This document shows positions 22,573-30,573 of a DNA stretch of 64,000 bases, one piece after another (position 1 is the first letter of the stretch; every line of letters starts with the position of its first letter). Source of the stretch: Paenibacillus terrae (GTDB lineage: Bacteria > Bacillota > Bacilli > Paenibacillales > Paenibacillaceae). Location: contig NZ_JTHP01000021.1 of NCBI RefSeq assembly GCF_000943545.1, positions 16,962 to 80,961 on the forward strand, read 5' to 3'. A program made the position numbers and the translations under genes. A model generated the notes under the pieces. It was not told where the DNA came from and did not search any database. It saw nothing but the letters and a program-made list of their open reading frames with translations.

Positions 22573-23294
22573 AGGTTCTGATTGTTGAGGATGATCCCAT
22601 GGTTGCTGAGCTAAATCAACAGTTTATTGAGCGCATGGACAATTTGGATGTTGTATGTAAGGCAGATACTGTCAAGAAAGCACAGGATTGTCTTCAAAAA
22701 TGGACACCGGATCTGGTATTGCTGGACGTTTATTTACCTGGAAAAAGCGGATTAACTTTATTATCACATATTCAGGAGCATCAGTATCATGCGTCGGTTA
22801 TTTTAATTACGGCTGCAAAAGACATTCAAACGGTGAAGGAAGCTGTTTTTTATGGAGTTGCAGACTATTTAATTAAACCCTTTACATTCGAACGCTTTAA
22901 GTTGGCTGTTGAGAAAATCCAGCGTCTGGCCACGGTGATGGAGGAAGGGAACGGAATTAATCAAGCTGCCATTGATCATTATTTTAATAAAGATGAGCAT
23001 ACGGGTATGGAGAAGAAAGGATCTCCTGAAAACCTATCCAAAAATCTTTCCAAAAACCTGTCCAAACTGACCATGACCACGATACTGAAGAGCATCCAAG
23101 AGCTGGATGGTCAATTTTCAGTCGAAACCTTAGCCAGAGAAGTGGACTTGTCCCGTATTACGGTGAAAAAATATATTCAGTTCCTGGTGGACGATGGCTT
23201 CTTGATTGAATCGATAGAATACCACAAGGTTGGAAGGCCGCTAATGCTCTATCAGGTGAATCCTAATTTAAAAGAACCGCTATTTCCATTGTAA
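22569..23294 (+). CDS. Response regulator, CitB/DcuR/MalR family
   Basis: This 241-residue protein has a receiver domain (acidic EDD 7-9, phospho-acceptor Asp53 in LLDVYLPGKSG, Lys103 in YLIKPF) and a C-terminal winged HTH of the family type (TLAREVDLSRITVKKYIQFL). Between them lies a linker with a tandem four-residue repeat: NLSK three times (155-166). GGAGG precedes the ATG and the start overlaps the kinase stop (ATGA). It should be phosphorylated by the kinase at 20923-22572 and activate transport/oxidation genes for an organic acid. Confidence 0.93.
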   Translation: MKVLIVEDDPMVAELNQQFIERMDNLDVVCKADTVKKAQDCLQKWTPDLVLLDVYLPGKSGLTLLSHIQEHQYHASVILITAAKDIQTVKEAVFYGVADYLIKPFTFERFKLAVEKIQRLATVMEEGNGINQAAIDHYFNKDEHTGMEKKGSPENLSKNLSKNLSKLTMTTILKSIQELDGQFSVETLAREVDLSRITVKKYIQFLVDDGFLIESIEYHKVGRPLMLYQVNPNLKEPLFPL

Positions 23295-23318
23295 TTCTGG
23301 AAATAGCGGTTCTCTTTT
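23275..23318. terminator. Terminator after the response regulator
   Basis: GAACCGCTATTTCCA and TGGAAATAGCGGTTC pair perfectly over 15 bases and are followed by TCTTTT; the stop codon lies in the loop. Confidence 0.88.
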
Positions 23319-23345
23319 GTCCAACGAGAGTGTTGAGCTTCCTAA

Positions 23346-24365
23346 TTAGTTCATAGAAAGAACAGGAAGTGGGACCAGATTATCCGAGGATTGGGTCGTG
23401 AGTATATCATGGAAGTTGTCGTAGCTGGTTTCAATCATGTTGGATAACGCCGTAACGGTATTCGAGCCAGCATGAGGCGTGACCAAGACTCTTGGATACA
23501 GCTCCAGAAGCTTCTGGATGGTTGGGTCCGGGAGCATTTGCCATGGGTCAAATGCTCTGAAAAATAATTCATCTTCTTTAGGGAAGACATCCGTAGCGAA
23601 GCCTTCCAGATGGTTGCTAAGCAAAGCGTCCAAAATGGCTTGGTTATCTTGTAATTCGCCACGTGAAGTATTGATTAGAATAGATCCCTTTTTCATTTTT
23701 TCTAAAAAGCTGGCGTTAATCATTTTGTCGTTCTGTCCCGGCAGATAAGGAACATGCACACTGACGACATCACTCTCTGCCAGTAGCTCATCTAAAGTTG
23801 TAAATGGAATGACTTCCTTGGCTGTGTCGGATTGGTACACATCATAGCCAATAACAGATGCTCCTAAGCCTTTAAACAATTTGGCTTCCGTCAGACCAAT
23901 GCGACCGACCCCGATGATCCCAACTTTACAGTTATGGATCTCTTTGCTGAATGTATGCTCGTCCACAATGAAATTTTTGAACGAGCTTTTGGCAGTCATA
24001 TAAGCTGTATGACGGAACAGCATCATAGCCAGAGTTAAGGATAGCTCCGCGATGGCATTCGGAGAGTAGGACGGCACGCGTGCGACCTTCATTCCGAACT
24101 CGCTGCAGGCATCCAAATCAATGTGGTTGATTCCGACCGTTCTGGTGAAAACATATTGAATGCCGTATTCCTTAAATTTCGTGAGATTCTCTCGATTTGC
24201 GGCACAGTTTCCTCTTAACAAAACGGCATCATGATGCTGTGCCAATTCTGCATTGCTGGAGGTTAACAACTCTTCTTCCAACGTTAGTTGAAAGTTATAT
24301 TTATTGAGGTCATGGAAATATGGTTGCTCATAAGAACGGACACCATAGCAAATTATTTTTAACAT
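23346..24365 (-). CDS. D-2-hydroxyacid dehydrogenase (D-lactate dehydrogenase-like)
   Basis: This 339-residue protein of the D-isomer-specific 2-hydroxyacid dehydrogenase family has the NAD-binding GVGRIG (152-157), the catalytic arginine in NTSRGEL (Arg235), Glu264 in FPKED, and His298 in VTPHAG. It interconverts a 2-keto acid and a D-2-hydroxy acid with NADH; N-terminal ICYGVRSYEQPYF and VGINHIDLDA are like D-lactate dehydrogenases. It lies 17 bases downstream of the AEC permease gene, in one operon, facing the two-component genes. A role in import and oxidation (or formation) of D-lactate or a related acid is inferred from this context. Confidence 0.9.
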   Translation of the reverse strand: MLKIICYGVRSYEQPYFHDLNKYNFQLTLEEELLTSSNAELAQHHDAVLLRGNCAANRENLTKFKEYGIQYVFTRTVGINHIDLDACSEFGMKVARVPSYSPNAIAELSLTLAMMLFRHTAYMTAKSSFKNFIVDEHTFSKEIHNCKVGIIGVGRIGLTEAKLFKGLGASVIGYDVYQSDTAKEVIPFTTLDELLAESDVVSVHVPYLPGQNDKMINASFLEKMKKGSILINTSRGELQDNQAILDALLSNHLEGFATDVFPKEDELFFRAFDPWQMLPDPTIQKLLELYPRVLVTPHAGSNTVTALSNMIETSYDNFHDILTTQSSDNLVPLPVLSMN

Positions 24366-24382
24366 GTTGTTTTCCCCCTGAT

Positions 24383-25438
24383 TTAGAAAATGCCAATTTT
24401 ATCAATGATATTTAGCGTGATGATCCAAACTGGAATCATGACGACAGAAGTTATAGTAGATAGAAGCGATGCATTGGAAGTCAATATGGCTTCCTTATCG
24501 AAACTGATGGCATAGGCTGCGGCTACGGTAGCTGTAGGAGTAGCCATCATAATGACAATAGTAGATAAAGCGACAGTATCGACCGACAGAATATGAGATA
24601 CAGTTAACAAAGCCAGCAAAACGATGTTAACAATAGGTACAAGCCAAACCTTAACTATGCTGTAATACCAAGAGGTCTTGTCAGTAGCTGCCGACTTGAA
24701 GCTGATCTCACCCAATGTAGAACCAATCGATAACCAGGCTAATGGAGAAGCTAGCCCAGCAAGGTAGGTCATGGGCTTGAACAACCAGACAGCGGTTTGA
24801 TCAATTCTTAGAAAAGCGAATTGCTGAATGGCCCCATCCTCAGTAGCTACGCTCATCTGTGGCAAATAACCCTGAAACAACCAAACAAACAAGCCTAGAA
24901 AAGTGGCGATAACGATCGGATTTAAAAACATGGTTTTGAGATTTTTAAGCTCCATTTTTAAGCCGCTCATTTTGATATAGCCATAGGAGTATAAGAAAAT
25001 GCGGTAGCCTATGTTAAAAATGGAACTGTACATAACTCCGGTAGGACCATAGATTGCCGCAACAATTGGAATTCCGAAAAAAGTAGTAGAACCGAAAATA
25101 GTTAATACCCGCAGAACATCCTGTTTATCCTTGTTGTAGCTCAGGAAGAAAGGTTTTGAAATAAAAATGAGAATAATATAAATTAAAATTCCCCATATTA
25201 AAACATTCATGCCTTGCTCTAATATTGTAGGATTAATATCCTGCATGAAAGAATTAAAGGCTAGCGCTGGTAAAGCCACGGTTAAAACAACCTTGGACAG
25301 CAGCTTTCCTACTTGTGCTGTGAAAATCCCCTTCTTGCGGCAAAAGAAACCGAGAAGGATAATAAAAACGGTGGAAGCGATGGAACTGAGAATATTATTA
25401 TCTGTTAAGGTCGATGTAATCATTTGTAGTAAAGACAT
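24383..25438 (-). CDS. AEC family permease (malate/organic acid type)
   Basis: This 351-residue membrane protein has about ten hydrophobic helices in two groups, as in the auxin efflux carrier family (N-terminal STVFIILLGFFCRKKG, then KVVLTVALPALAFNSF, and the C-terminal half ending IPVWIITLN). Bacterial members include malate and malonate permeases. It is the first gene of an operon with the hydroxyacid dehydrogenase. The upstream region has an inverted pair of TTTTTTCACAAA elements that may bind the response regulator of the convergent two-component system. Confidence 0.88.
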   Translation of the reverse strand: MSLLQMITSTLTDNNILSSIASTVFIILLGFFCRKKGIFTAQVGKLLSKVVLTVALPALAFNSFMQDINPTILEQGMNVLIWGILIYIILIFISKPFFLSYNKDKQDVLRVLTIFGSTTFFGIPIVAAIYGPTGVMYSSIFNIGYRIFLYSYGYIKMSGLKMELKNLKTMFLNPIVIATFLGLFVWLFQGYLPQMSVATEDGAIQQFAFLRIDQTAVWLFKPMTYLAGLASPLAWLSIGSTLGEISFKSAATDKTSWYYSIVKVWLVPIVNIVLLALLTVSHILSVDTVALSTIVIMMATPTATVAAAYAISFDKEAILTSNASLLSTITSVVMIPVWIITLNIIDKIGIF

Positions 25439-25459
25439 AGATAAAACCCTCTCTTGTAC

Positions 25460-25552
25460 CTTTTTTCACAAATATGACTATGCAATTCCCTGATCTTTTG
25501 GCCAAAGTGGTTGGTTTGCACTTTTATAGTAAAATGACTTTGTGAAAAAAAG
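25460..25552 (-). promoter_or_regulatory. Inverted TTTCACAAA elements upstream of the AEC permease gene
   Basis: CTTTTTTCACAAA (25460-25472) and TTTGTGAAAAAAAG (25539-25552) face each other across 66 bases that contain an AT-rich minus-strand -10-like TATAAA. They are candidate binding sites for the neighbouring DcuR-type regulator. Confidence 0.4.
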
Positions 25553-25714
25553 AACAATATCTAATTAATTTAACTTATGAAACTAATTTAAAAAATTTAT
25601 ACATTACATCAGATGTGAAAATGAGAGGTACTCACCAACATACATGCTATAATGTAAGTCATTAAACCCCACTTAATCAGTGGGTTAAATAGAGGAAACA
25701 AGCAGGAGGAACCT

Positions 25715-26662
25715 ATGAATCCGATACAGCATATACTGGCCGAATTTCCGCTGATCGTGCTGGATGGCGCAATGGCTACGGAGCTGGAGCGTCACGGGCA
25801 TGATCTGAACGACAGCTTATGGTCGGCTAAAATACTCCATGAGCATCCGGAGTCTATCAAGCGTGTGCATAGAGACTATTTTGATGCGGGTGCAGACTGC
25901 GCGATCACTGCGAGCTATCAGGCTACCGTTGAAGGCTACGTCAAACGGGGGTTAAGCGAAAATGAAGCGCTGGAGTTGATTCAGTCCTCGGTACGGATTG
26001 CTGTACAGGCACGGGATGAATTTTGGGCAGACATTACGACTGGTGCAAAACAACAGCATCGTCCTAAACCGCTGGTCGCGGCCTCCATTGGCCCTTACGG
26101 GGCGTTTTTGGCGGATGGTTCAGAATATCGCGGTGATTATACGCTGAGCGAGGAACAGCTTGTGGAGTTCCACAGGCCGCGTATGAAAGCGCTGATTGAG
26201 GCGGGCGCGGACATTTTGGCCTGTGAAACAATACCATGTCTGGTCGAAGCCAAAGCCATCGCGCGATTGCTAAAGGAATTTCCCGGTACGTATGCCTGGA
26301 TCAGCTTTAGTGCAAAGGATGGGCAGCACATCAGCAATGGGGAGTCCGCCGCTGAGTGCGCCGAATGGCTGGATGAGCATGAGCAAGTGGCTGCTGTAGG
26401 TATTAATTGTACTTTGCCGCAGTACATTCCATCACTCATTCAAGAAATGCGCAGTTATACGGATAAGCCTGTGGTGGTATATCCCAATCTGGGGGAGGAA
26501 TATGACCCGGTTACCAAGACATGGCACGGTACGAGTTGTACAGAGACGTTCGGGCAGAGTGCTCGCCAATGGTATGAAGCAGGAGCCCGTCTGATTGGTG
26601 GTTGTTGCCGGACTCAGCCGGAGGATATCCAAGGGATTGTGGCATGGTCGAGAGACGCATAG
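25715..26662 (+). CDS. mmuM: Homocysteine S-methyltransferase
   Basis: This 315-residue cytoplasmic enzyme transfers a methyl group from S-methylmethionine (or SAM) to homocysteine to make methionine. The zinc ligands are Cys232 (GINCTLP) and Cys297-Cys298 (LIGGCCRT); the N-terminus VLDGAMATELERHG is typical, as is the length. GGAGG precedes the ATG. A TATAAT box lies at 25648-25653. It is a single gene; no S-methylmethionine permease (mmuP) is next to it. A strong terminator follows. Confidence 0.94.
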   Translation: MNPIQHILAEFPLIVLDGAMATELERHGHDLNDSLWSAKILHEHPESIKRVHRDYFDAGADCAITASYQATVEGYVKRGLSENEALELIQSSVRIAVQARDEFWADITTGAKQQHRPKPLVAASIGPYGAFLADGSEYRGDYTLSEEQLVEFHRPRMKALIEAGADILACETIPCLVEAKAIARLLKEFPGTYAWISFSAKDGQHISNGESAAECAEWLDEHEQVAAVGINCTLPQYIPSLIQEMRSYTDKPVVVYPNLGEEYDPVTKTWHGTSCTETFGQSARQWYEAGARLIGGCCRTQPEDIQGIVAWSRDA

Positions 26663-26728
26663 GCGGGGCTGAACGAAGGATGAAGAAGGCAATTCATAAG
26701 GGACGTCCTTCGACTGTACTGTAAAAGT

Positions 26729-26787
26729 AAACAGGCTGAACCAAGTGACTCTCCAGTAATGGAGGGGCTTGGTTCAGCCTGTTTTTG
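26729..26787. terminator. Terminator after mmuM
   Basis: AAACAGGCTGAACCAAG and CTTGGTTCAGCCTGTTT form a 16-17-bp perfect stem followed by TTT. It may also end the convergent gene at 26878-29190. Confidence 0.88.
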
Positions 26788-26877
26788 TAATGACGACTGG
26801 GTCTTCGCATCATGCAGGCGTGACGTACAACAGCAGGATAAGACCCCACTGGGTACGATGTGCTCCATGATCTCCGG

Positions 26878-29190
26878 TTAGCTGTCTGACAGCCGTTCCA
26901 GCAACGCATCCCCGTTCTGACTTACCCGAATGTAGGCATAATGAGCGTTCTGTTCAACATTACGCCCGGTTCCCTCGGGGATGAAATAATTCTCAATACC
27001 GTACTGAATACGTGAACCATTCCATTGTCCATTTAGAATAACCTCATGATTGGCAAGCTTGTCACCATCCTGATACAGTCGATCAGCGATATATACTCCT
27101 TGGCTACCCGGCGTGAGAACGACTTTAAGCTTGCCCCGGTTCCAATTGTCCAGCGAAAAAGGGGTAGAGATATCGTAATTCAGCATGACATAATCGCCTT
27201 GTAACAGGGAGCGAGGGTCTACAGGGGCCAGTTTGAGTTTGATGGAAGCGCCTGTGGCAAGCAGGGATTCACTTCTCACGGTCTGATAGCCGATCACACC
27301 GAGCTGTAGTACGATGACTACGGCGATCAGGAGCGGGCTTAAGCGCATAAAGCTAAAGCTGCGGTGGTCAGCATCAAACGCTGTCTTGCCGCTATGGGCC
27401 ATCCGCCGATCTGCCCACCACGTAATTCCGAGTGCAATGACACCCAGCAGTGCCAGCGTAAAGGACTTATACAGTAGCGTCCACAACAAATCATAGTACT
27501 TGAAGCCAATAAAAATAAACCAGAACGCTACGCTTGTGATGGCCTCCGATCTTTGTTTTAGTCGGATGAAGGCAAAGACCATGCCTGTAACGATAACGAA
27601 ATAAAGAATGTTAATCAGCACATAAGAGTGTGGAATGACATCCTCGAAAAAGGTCGCCCACAATATAAACAGCAGGCTGAAAAATAAGGAGCTATCCCGA
27701 AGGTGTTTCCGCGATTCCATCTTGGGTATAAAATAACTTGCTGCATACAGCACAGCATTGACCAGGAAAAGAGAAAGGATAATGTACTCAAAGGACCAGT
27801 TCCAAGAATCCCACTCCTGAAACTGCTGAAATAGAATGGTCGCCAAATTCAGGTTTACAAAGGTATAGGTAAAAAAGAGTTGTCTTTTCCCTTTGGAGCG
27901 AAACCATCCGACGATGGAAACGATCAGAAATAATACCGAAAGCAACGTCATATCTGACCATAAAATGGCTACCCAGCCTGTAATATAACTGATCGTCAAC
28001 AGGGTATAACGTATTACAGAATCCAGCTTGGATTCCGGAATGACAATCATCGAAATCATAAGCAGCAACGACACACCCAACAGTACATATTCGGTGTGGT
28101 TTACATTCGTGCTAATGTTAATCAGTCCGATCAGGGATATACTTCCAATCAGCACTCCAACCACTTTGATCACGCGGGATACGGTTTTGCTGATCCATTC
28201 ACTGCTACGTTCTTCGGGAACGGTTGTCTCAGTCTTTGATGTACTGATGCCCGTTGTCTCCGTATCGGATTTTGCGATATCTCCTTTGTTCTCGTTGGAT
28301 ATTTCCCCAGCTTCCGGCGGTGTTTTCCCCAAACGATTCAAATAACGGAAAAACCATACATTACCCGCCAGCAGCAGCGCCACAAAAATCAACCCAAAGA
28401 CAAAGAACAGCGATGATGAGTACGCTTCCGCCAGCTCGATAAATTTAAAGACAGCAAAAGCGGAGGCCGCCAATGCATTCAAAGTGAGCAGCGTTTTACT
28501 CAGTCGGACCTTGATAAACACATAAAATCCAATAGCGATTACAGCGATACAGGGTATGTTCATAACGAGACCATATCCATCCAATGCAAAAGAGTTAGTC
28601 ATCGTCAGCACGGCAATATGGAAAACGATAAAGCTCATATATTTCAGCGGTCCAGAGTTTAGACGATGGAGTAATGTCAATAGAAACAACATCAGATTGA
28701 CCAGTGCGAACACTCCGGCAATGGACAGCGATTCCAGTTCGCTGTAAGGCGTGCTTTGCATCGTAGGGTAAAAGTAGAGCCACAAGGCGAGATGAATCAA
28801 TACATAAGACAGCATATAAAAAGGATTGTAGCGGGTAATCCAGCTTAGCAGCAGAGCCGGAACCGACCAAATTAAAAACAACCCGTAACTATCGGCGTGG
28901 GAATTGTATATTTGACCGAGCAACGCCACGCAAACGCCAAAGGCTATACAGCCAGCCACCAGAAATATATTCGACAGAAAGGCTTGCTGACCGGGAATAG
29001 CGCGTATACGTGCAAATACAAAGGACAAGCCATAGAACAGAACGATAAGCGCAGCAGCCAGCACAATCTTGGCCGTCCGATCCAGCCCACCCCAATTGGA
29101 GGCGAAAAAATAAATAATTGCGGCCAGTACCAGTGAGATGCCCAGCAGATAGCCCGTACGTATCGCATTGAATCGCAGCATTCGTTTCAC
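26878..29190 (-). CDS. Large membrane protein with DUF2157 and GDYXXLXY domains
   Basis: This 770-residue protein has an N-terminal DUF2157-like series of hydrophobic helices (LLGISLVLAAIIYFFASNW onward) and about 18-20 predicted helices. A soluble charged insert lies near residue 300 (rich in S, T, E: DTETTGISTSKTETT), followed by a DUF4401-like middle. The C-terminal extracytoplasmic domain contains RSLLQGDYVMLNYDIS, the signature of the GDYXXLXY family. In many bacteria DUF2157 and GDYXXLXY proteins are separate adjacent genes; here they are fused. The start is GTG 29190, with AGGAAAGG upstream. Function is unknown. Confidence 0.88.
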   Translation of the reverse strand: MKRMLRFNAIRTGYLLGISLVLAAIIYFFASNWGGLDRTAKIVLAAALIVLFYGLSFVFARIRAIPGQQAFLSNIFLVAGCIAFGVCVALLGQIYNSHADSYGLFLIWSVPALLLSWITRYNPFYMLSYVLIHLALWLYFYPTMQSTPYSELESLSIAGVFALVNLMLFLLTLLHRLNSGPLKYMSFIVFHIAVLTMTNSFALDGYGLVMNIPCIAVIAIGFYVFIKVRLSKTLLTLNALAASAFAVFKFIELAEAYSSSLFFVFGLIFVALLLAGNVWFFRYLNRLGKTPPEAGEISNENKGDIAKSDTETTGISTSKTETTVPEERSSEWISKTVSRVIKVVGVLIGSISLIGLINISTNVNHTEYVLLGVSLLLMISMIVIPESKLDSVIRYTLLTISYITGWVAILWSDMTLLSVLFLIVSIVGWFRSKGKRQLFFTYTFVNLNLATILFQQFQEWDSWNWSFEYIILSLFLVNAVLYAASYFIPKMESRKHLRDSSLFFSLLFILWATFFEDVIPHSYVLINILYFVIVTGMVFAFIRLKQRSEAITSVAFWFIFIGFKYYDLLWTLLYKSFTLALLGVIALGITWWADRRMAHSGKTAFDADHRSFSFMRLSPLLIAVVIVLQLGVIGYQTVRSESLLATGASIKLKLAPVDPRSLLQGDYVMLNYDISTPFSLDNWNRGKLKVVLTPGSQGVYIADRLYQDGDKLANHEVILNGQWNGSRIQYGIENYFIPEGTGRNVEQNAHYAYIRVSQNGDALLERLSDS

Positions 29191-29267
29191 GTACCTTTCC
29201 TGTTGGTTTGATGCCTATTATAGCGTTGAAAGGTCTGATAACCAAGCGGGAATTAGGATCAGATCAT

Positions 29268-29302
29268 AAAAAAAGGAGAACCACCGTAGACGATTGTTCT
29301 CC
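29268..29302 (-). terminator. Terminator of the AraC gene at 29381
   Basis: On the minus strand GGAGAAC, a 14-base loop and GTTCTCC precede TTTTTTT. Confidence 0.8.
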
Positions 29303-29380
29303 TGTATCGCTGCTGAACTCCATGCAAGCATACCCATACTATTATCCAGATGCTGTTTTTCCACGCCACGCCACGCCACG

Positions 29381-30283
29381 CTACATGCTAAGCGTTGGCG
29401 TGTGGAACTCTTGCCGGGCTTGATGCCGGAACCGATGCTCACGCGGCGGAATCCCTGCCGTTTTCTTAAATGCCTTGGAAAAGGTGGACATATCCGTGTA
29501 GCCGATGGACTGGGCAATGATCGACAAATTGTAAGTCGTTTGCTCCAGCAATCTTTTGGCCTCATCGATTTTGAGGTTTTGCAAATACTTGGCGGGGGAA
29601 ATCAGGAAGGTGGAATGGAATTTGCGTGAAAAATGTGCGCGATCCACGCCTACATGCTCGGCAATCTGTTCAATCGTAATGCGGTCACAATAGTGCATAT
29701 CAATGTAATCTTTCCCCTGTTGTAGCCAATAGTCGGAGGATACAACAGAGTTGCGCAGCGTGTCCGATGTGTTGCGGGACAGCTCCTCGAAAATCTGGTG
29801 CAGTGTAATGAGACGCGAGAGATCGCTGTCACGTCTGCTGTTGTCATTTACAATGGAAAACAAATTCGAGATGAGTCCAGTGACTTCCTCGCTTACTGCG
29901 TTGGCCAAAAAAGGCGTACAGGGCTTAATCCCGATTCGCTCCAGCAGCGCAAGGGATTTGGGTCCCTCAAAAGCAATCCATACCTTTTGCAGCGGGTTCT
30001 CCTGATCCGTGTAATATTCATGTGCAAGATGCGGGAAGAAGCAGAACAGGTCGGACTTTTGCACATGATATTTCTTTTGCTTATAAATAAACTCAGCCTG
30101 ACCGTCAAGCACAAAAATTAAATAGAAATAAGGCACAGCCTTGGGGCCGACATGACAGCTGGTCTTGGAAATATCCATACCGAGCCTGACTGGCCATATC
30201 GCGCTGGATTTTTCCAGTTCAGTAGCTGTGAAATAATGGTCTTCCACGATGTCGAAGTGATCTTCGTTCTTTACTCTTTTCAC
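29381..30283 (-). CDS. AraC family regulator with cupin ligand-binding domain
   Basis: This 300-residue protein has an N-terminal AraC-type sugar-binding cupin (about residues 30-150, PYFYLIFVLDGQAEFIYKQK and HVQKSDLFCFFPHLAHEYYT). Two C-terminal HTH motifs follow (TIEQIAEHVGVDRAHFSRKF; IAQSIGYTDMSTFSKAFKK). It lies downstream of the PTS gene on the same strand, behind the PTS terminator, and is likely to sense a sugar. GTG 30283 is preceded by AGGAGAGG. After its stop there is a fourfold CACGC tandem repeat on the plus strand (about 29356-29377). Confidence 0.9.
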   Translation of the reverse strand: MKRVKNEDHFDIVEDHYFTATELEKSSAIWPVRLGMDISKTSCHVGPKAVPYFYLIFVLDGQAEFIYKQKKYHVQKSDLFCFFPHLAHEYYTDQENPLQKVWIAFEGPKSLALLERIGIKPCTPFLANAVSEEVTGLISNLFSIVNDNSRRDSDLSRLITLHQIFEELSRNTSDTLRNSVVSSDYWLQQGKDYIDMHYCDRITIEQIAEHVGVDRAHFSRKFHSTFLISPAKYLQNLKIDEAKRLLEQTTYNLSIIAQSIGYTDMSTFSKAFKKTAGIPPREHRFRHQARQEFHTPTLSM

Positions 30284-30573
30284 AACAATGTCACCTCTCC
30301 TTTAGTGGAGATAAGGGGGTTTTGATTTTATTGTATATAAAGGAATGTATAATTACAAGTTAATTCATTGGAATTTAGGGTTATAAAATCAAAACTTCTG
30401 CATAACCCACCGATGGAGGACGCTGTCCTGAGCCAGTTGACGGATCGGGCCATTCGTGAAGCATCCGAATCCAAGGAACTGTCATGAATTAAAAAAATAG
30501 GTAACGAAACAAAAACAGGGCTCCTTATGCACACCAGCACAGGAGTCCTGTTTTCTATTGTCTGCATACCGGG
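30284..30573. other. Intergenic region between AraC and PTS genes
   Basis: It holds a promoter-sized AT-rich stretch, a short plus-strand frame (30413-30487, MEDAVLSQLTDRAIREASES, 24 codons) that looks like the tail of a lost gene, and the PTS terminator. Confidence 0.4.
30510..30554 (-). terminator. Terminator of the PTS gene
   Basis: AAAACAGGACTCCT and AGGAGCCCTGTTTT pair with one mismatch around a 15-base loop and are followed by a T-rich run on the minus strand. Confidence 0.82.

Noticed and set aside
25660..25685. ACCCCACT...AGTGGGT hairpin before mmuM as a possible SAM riboswitch
   Set aside because: Only one short bulged stem is present; the conserved core of known SAM riboswitches is not visible.
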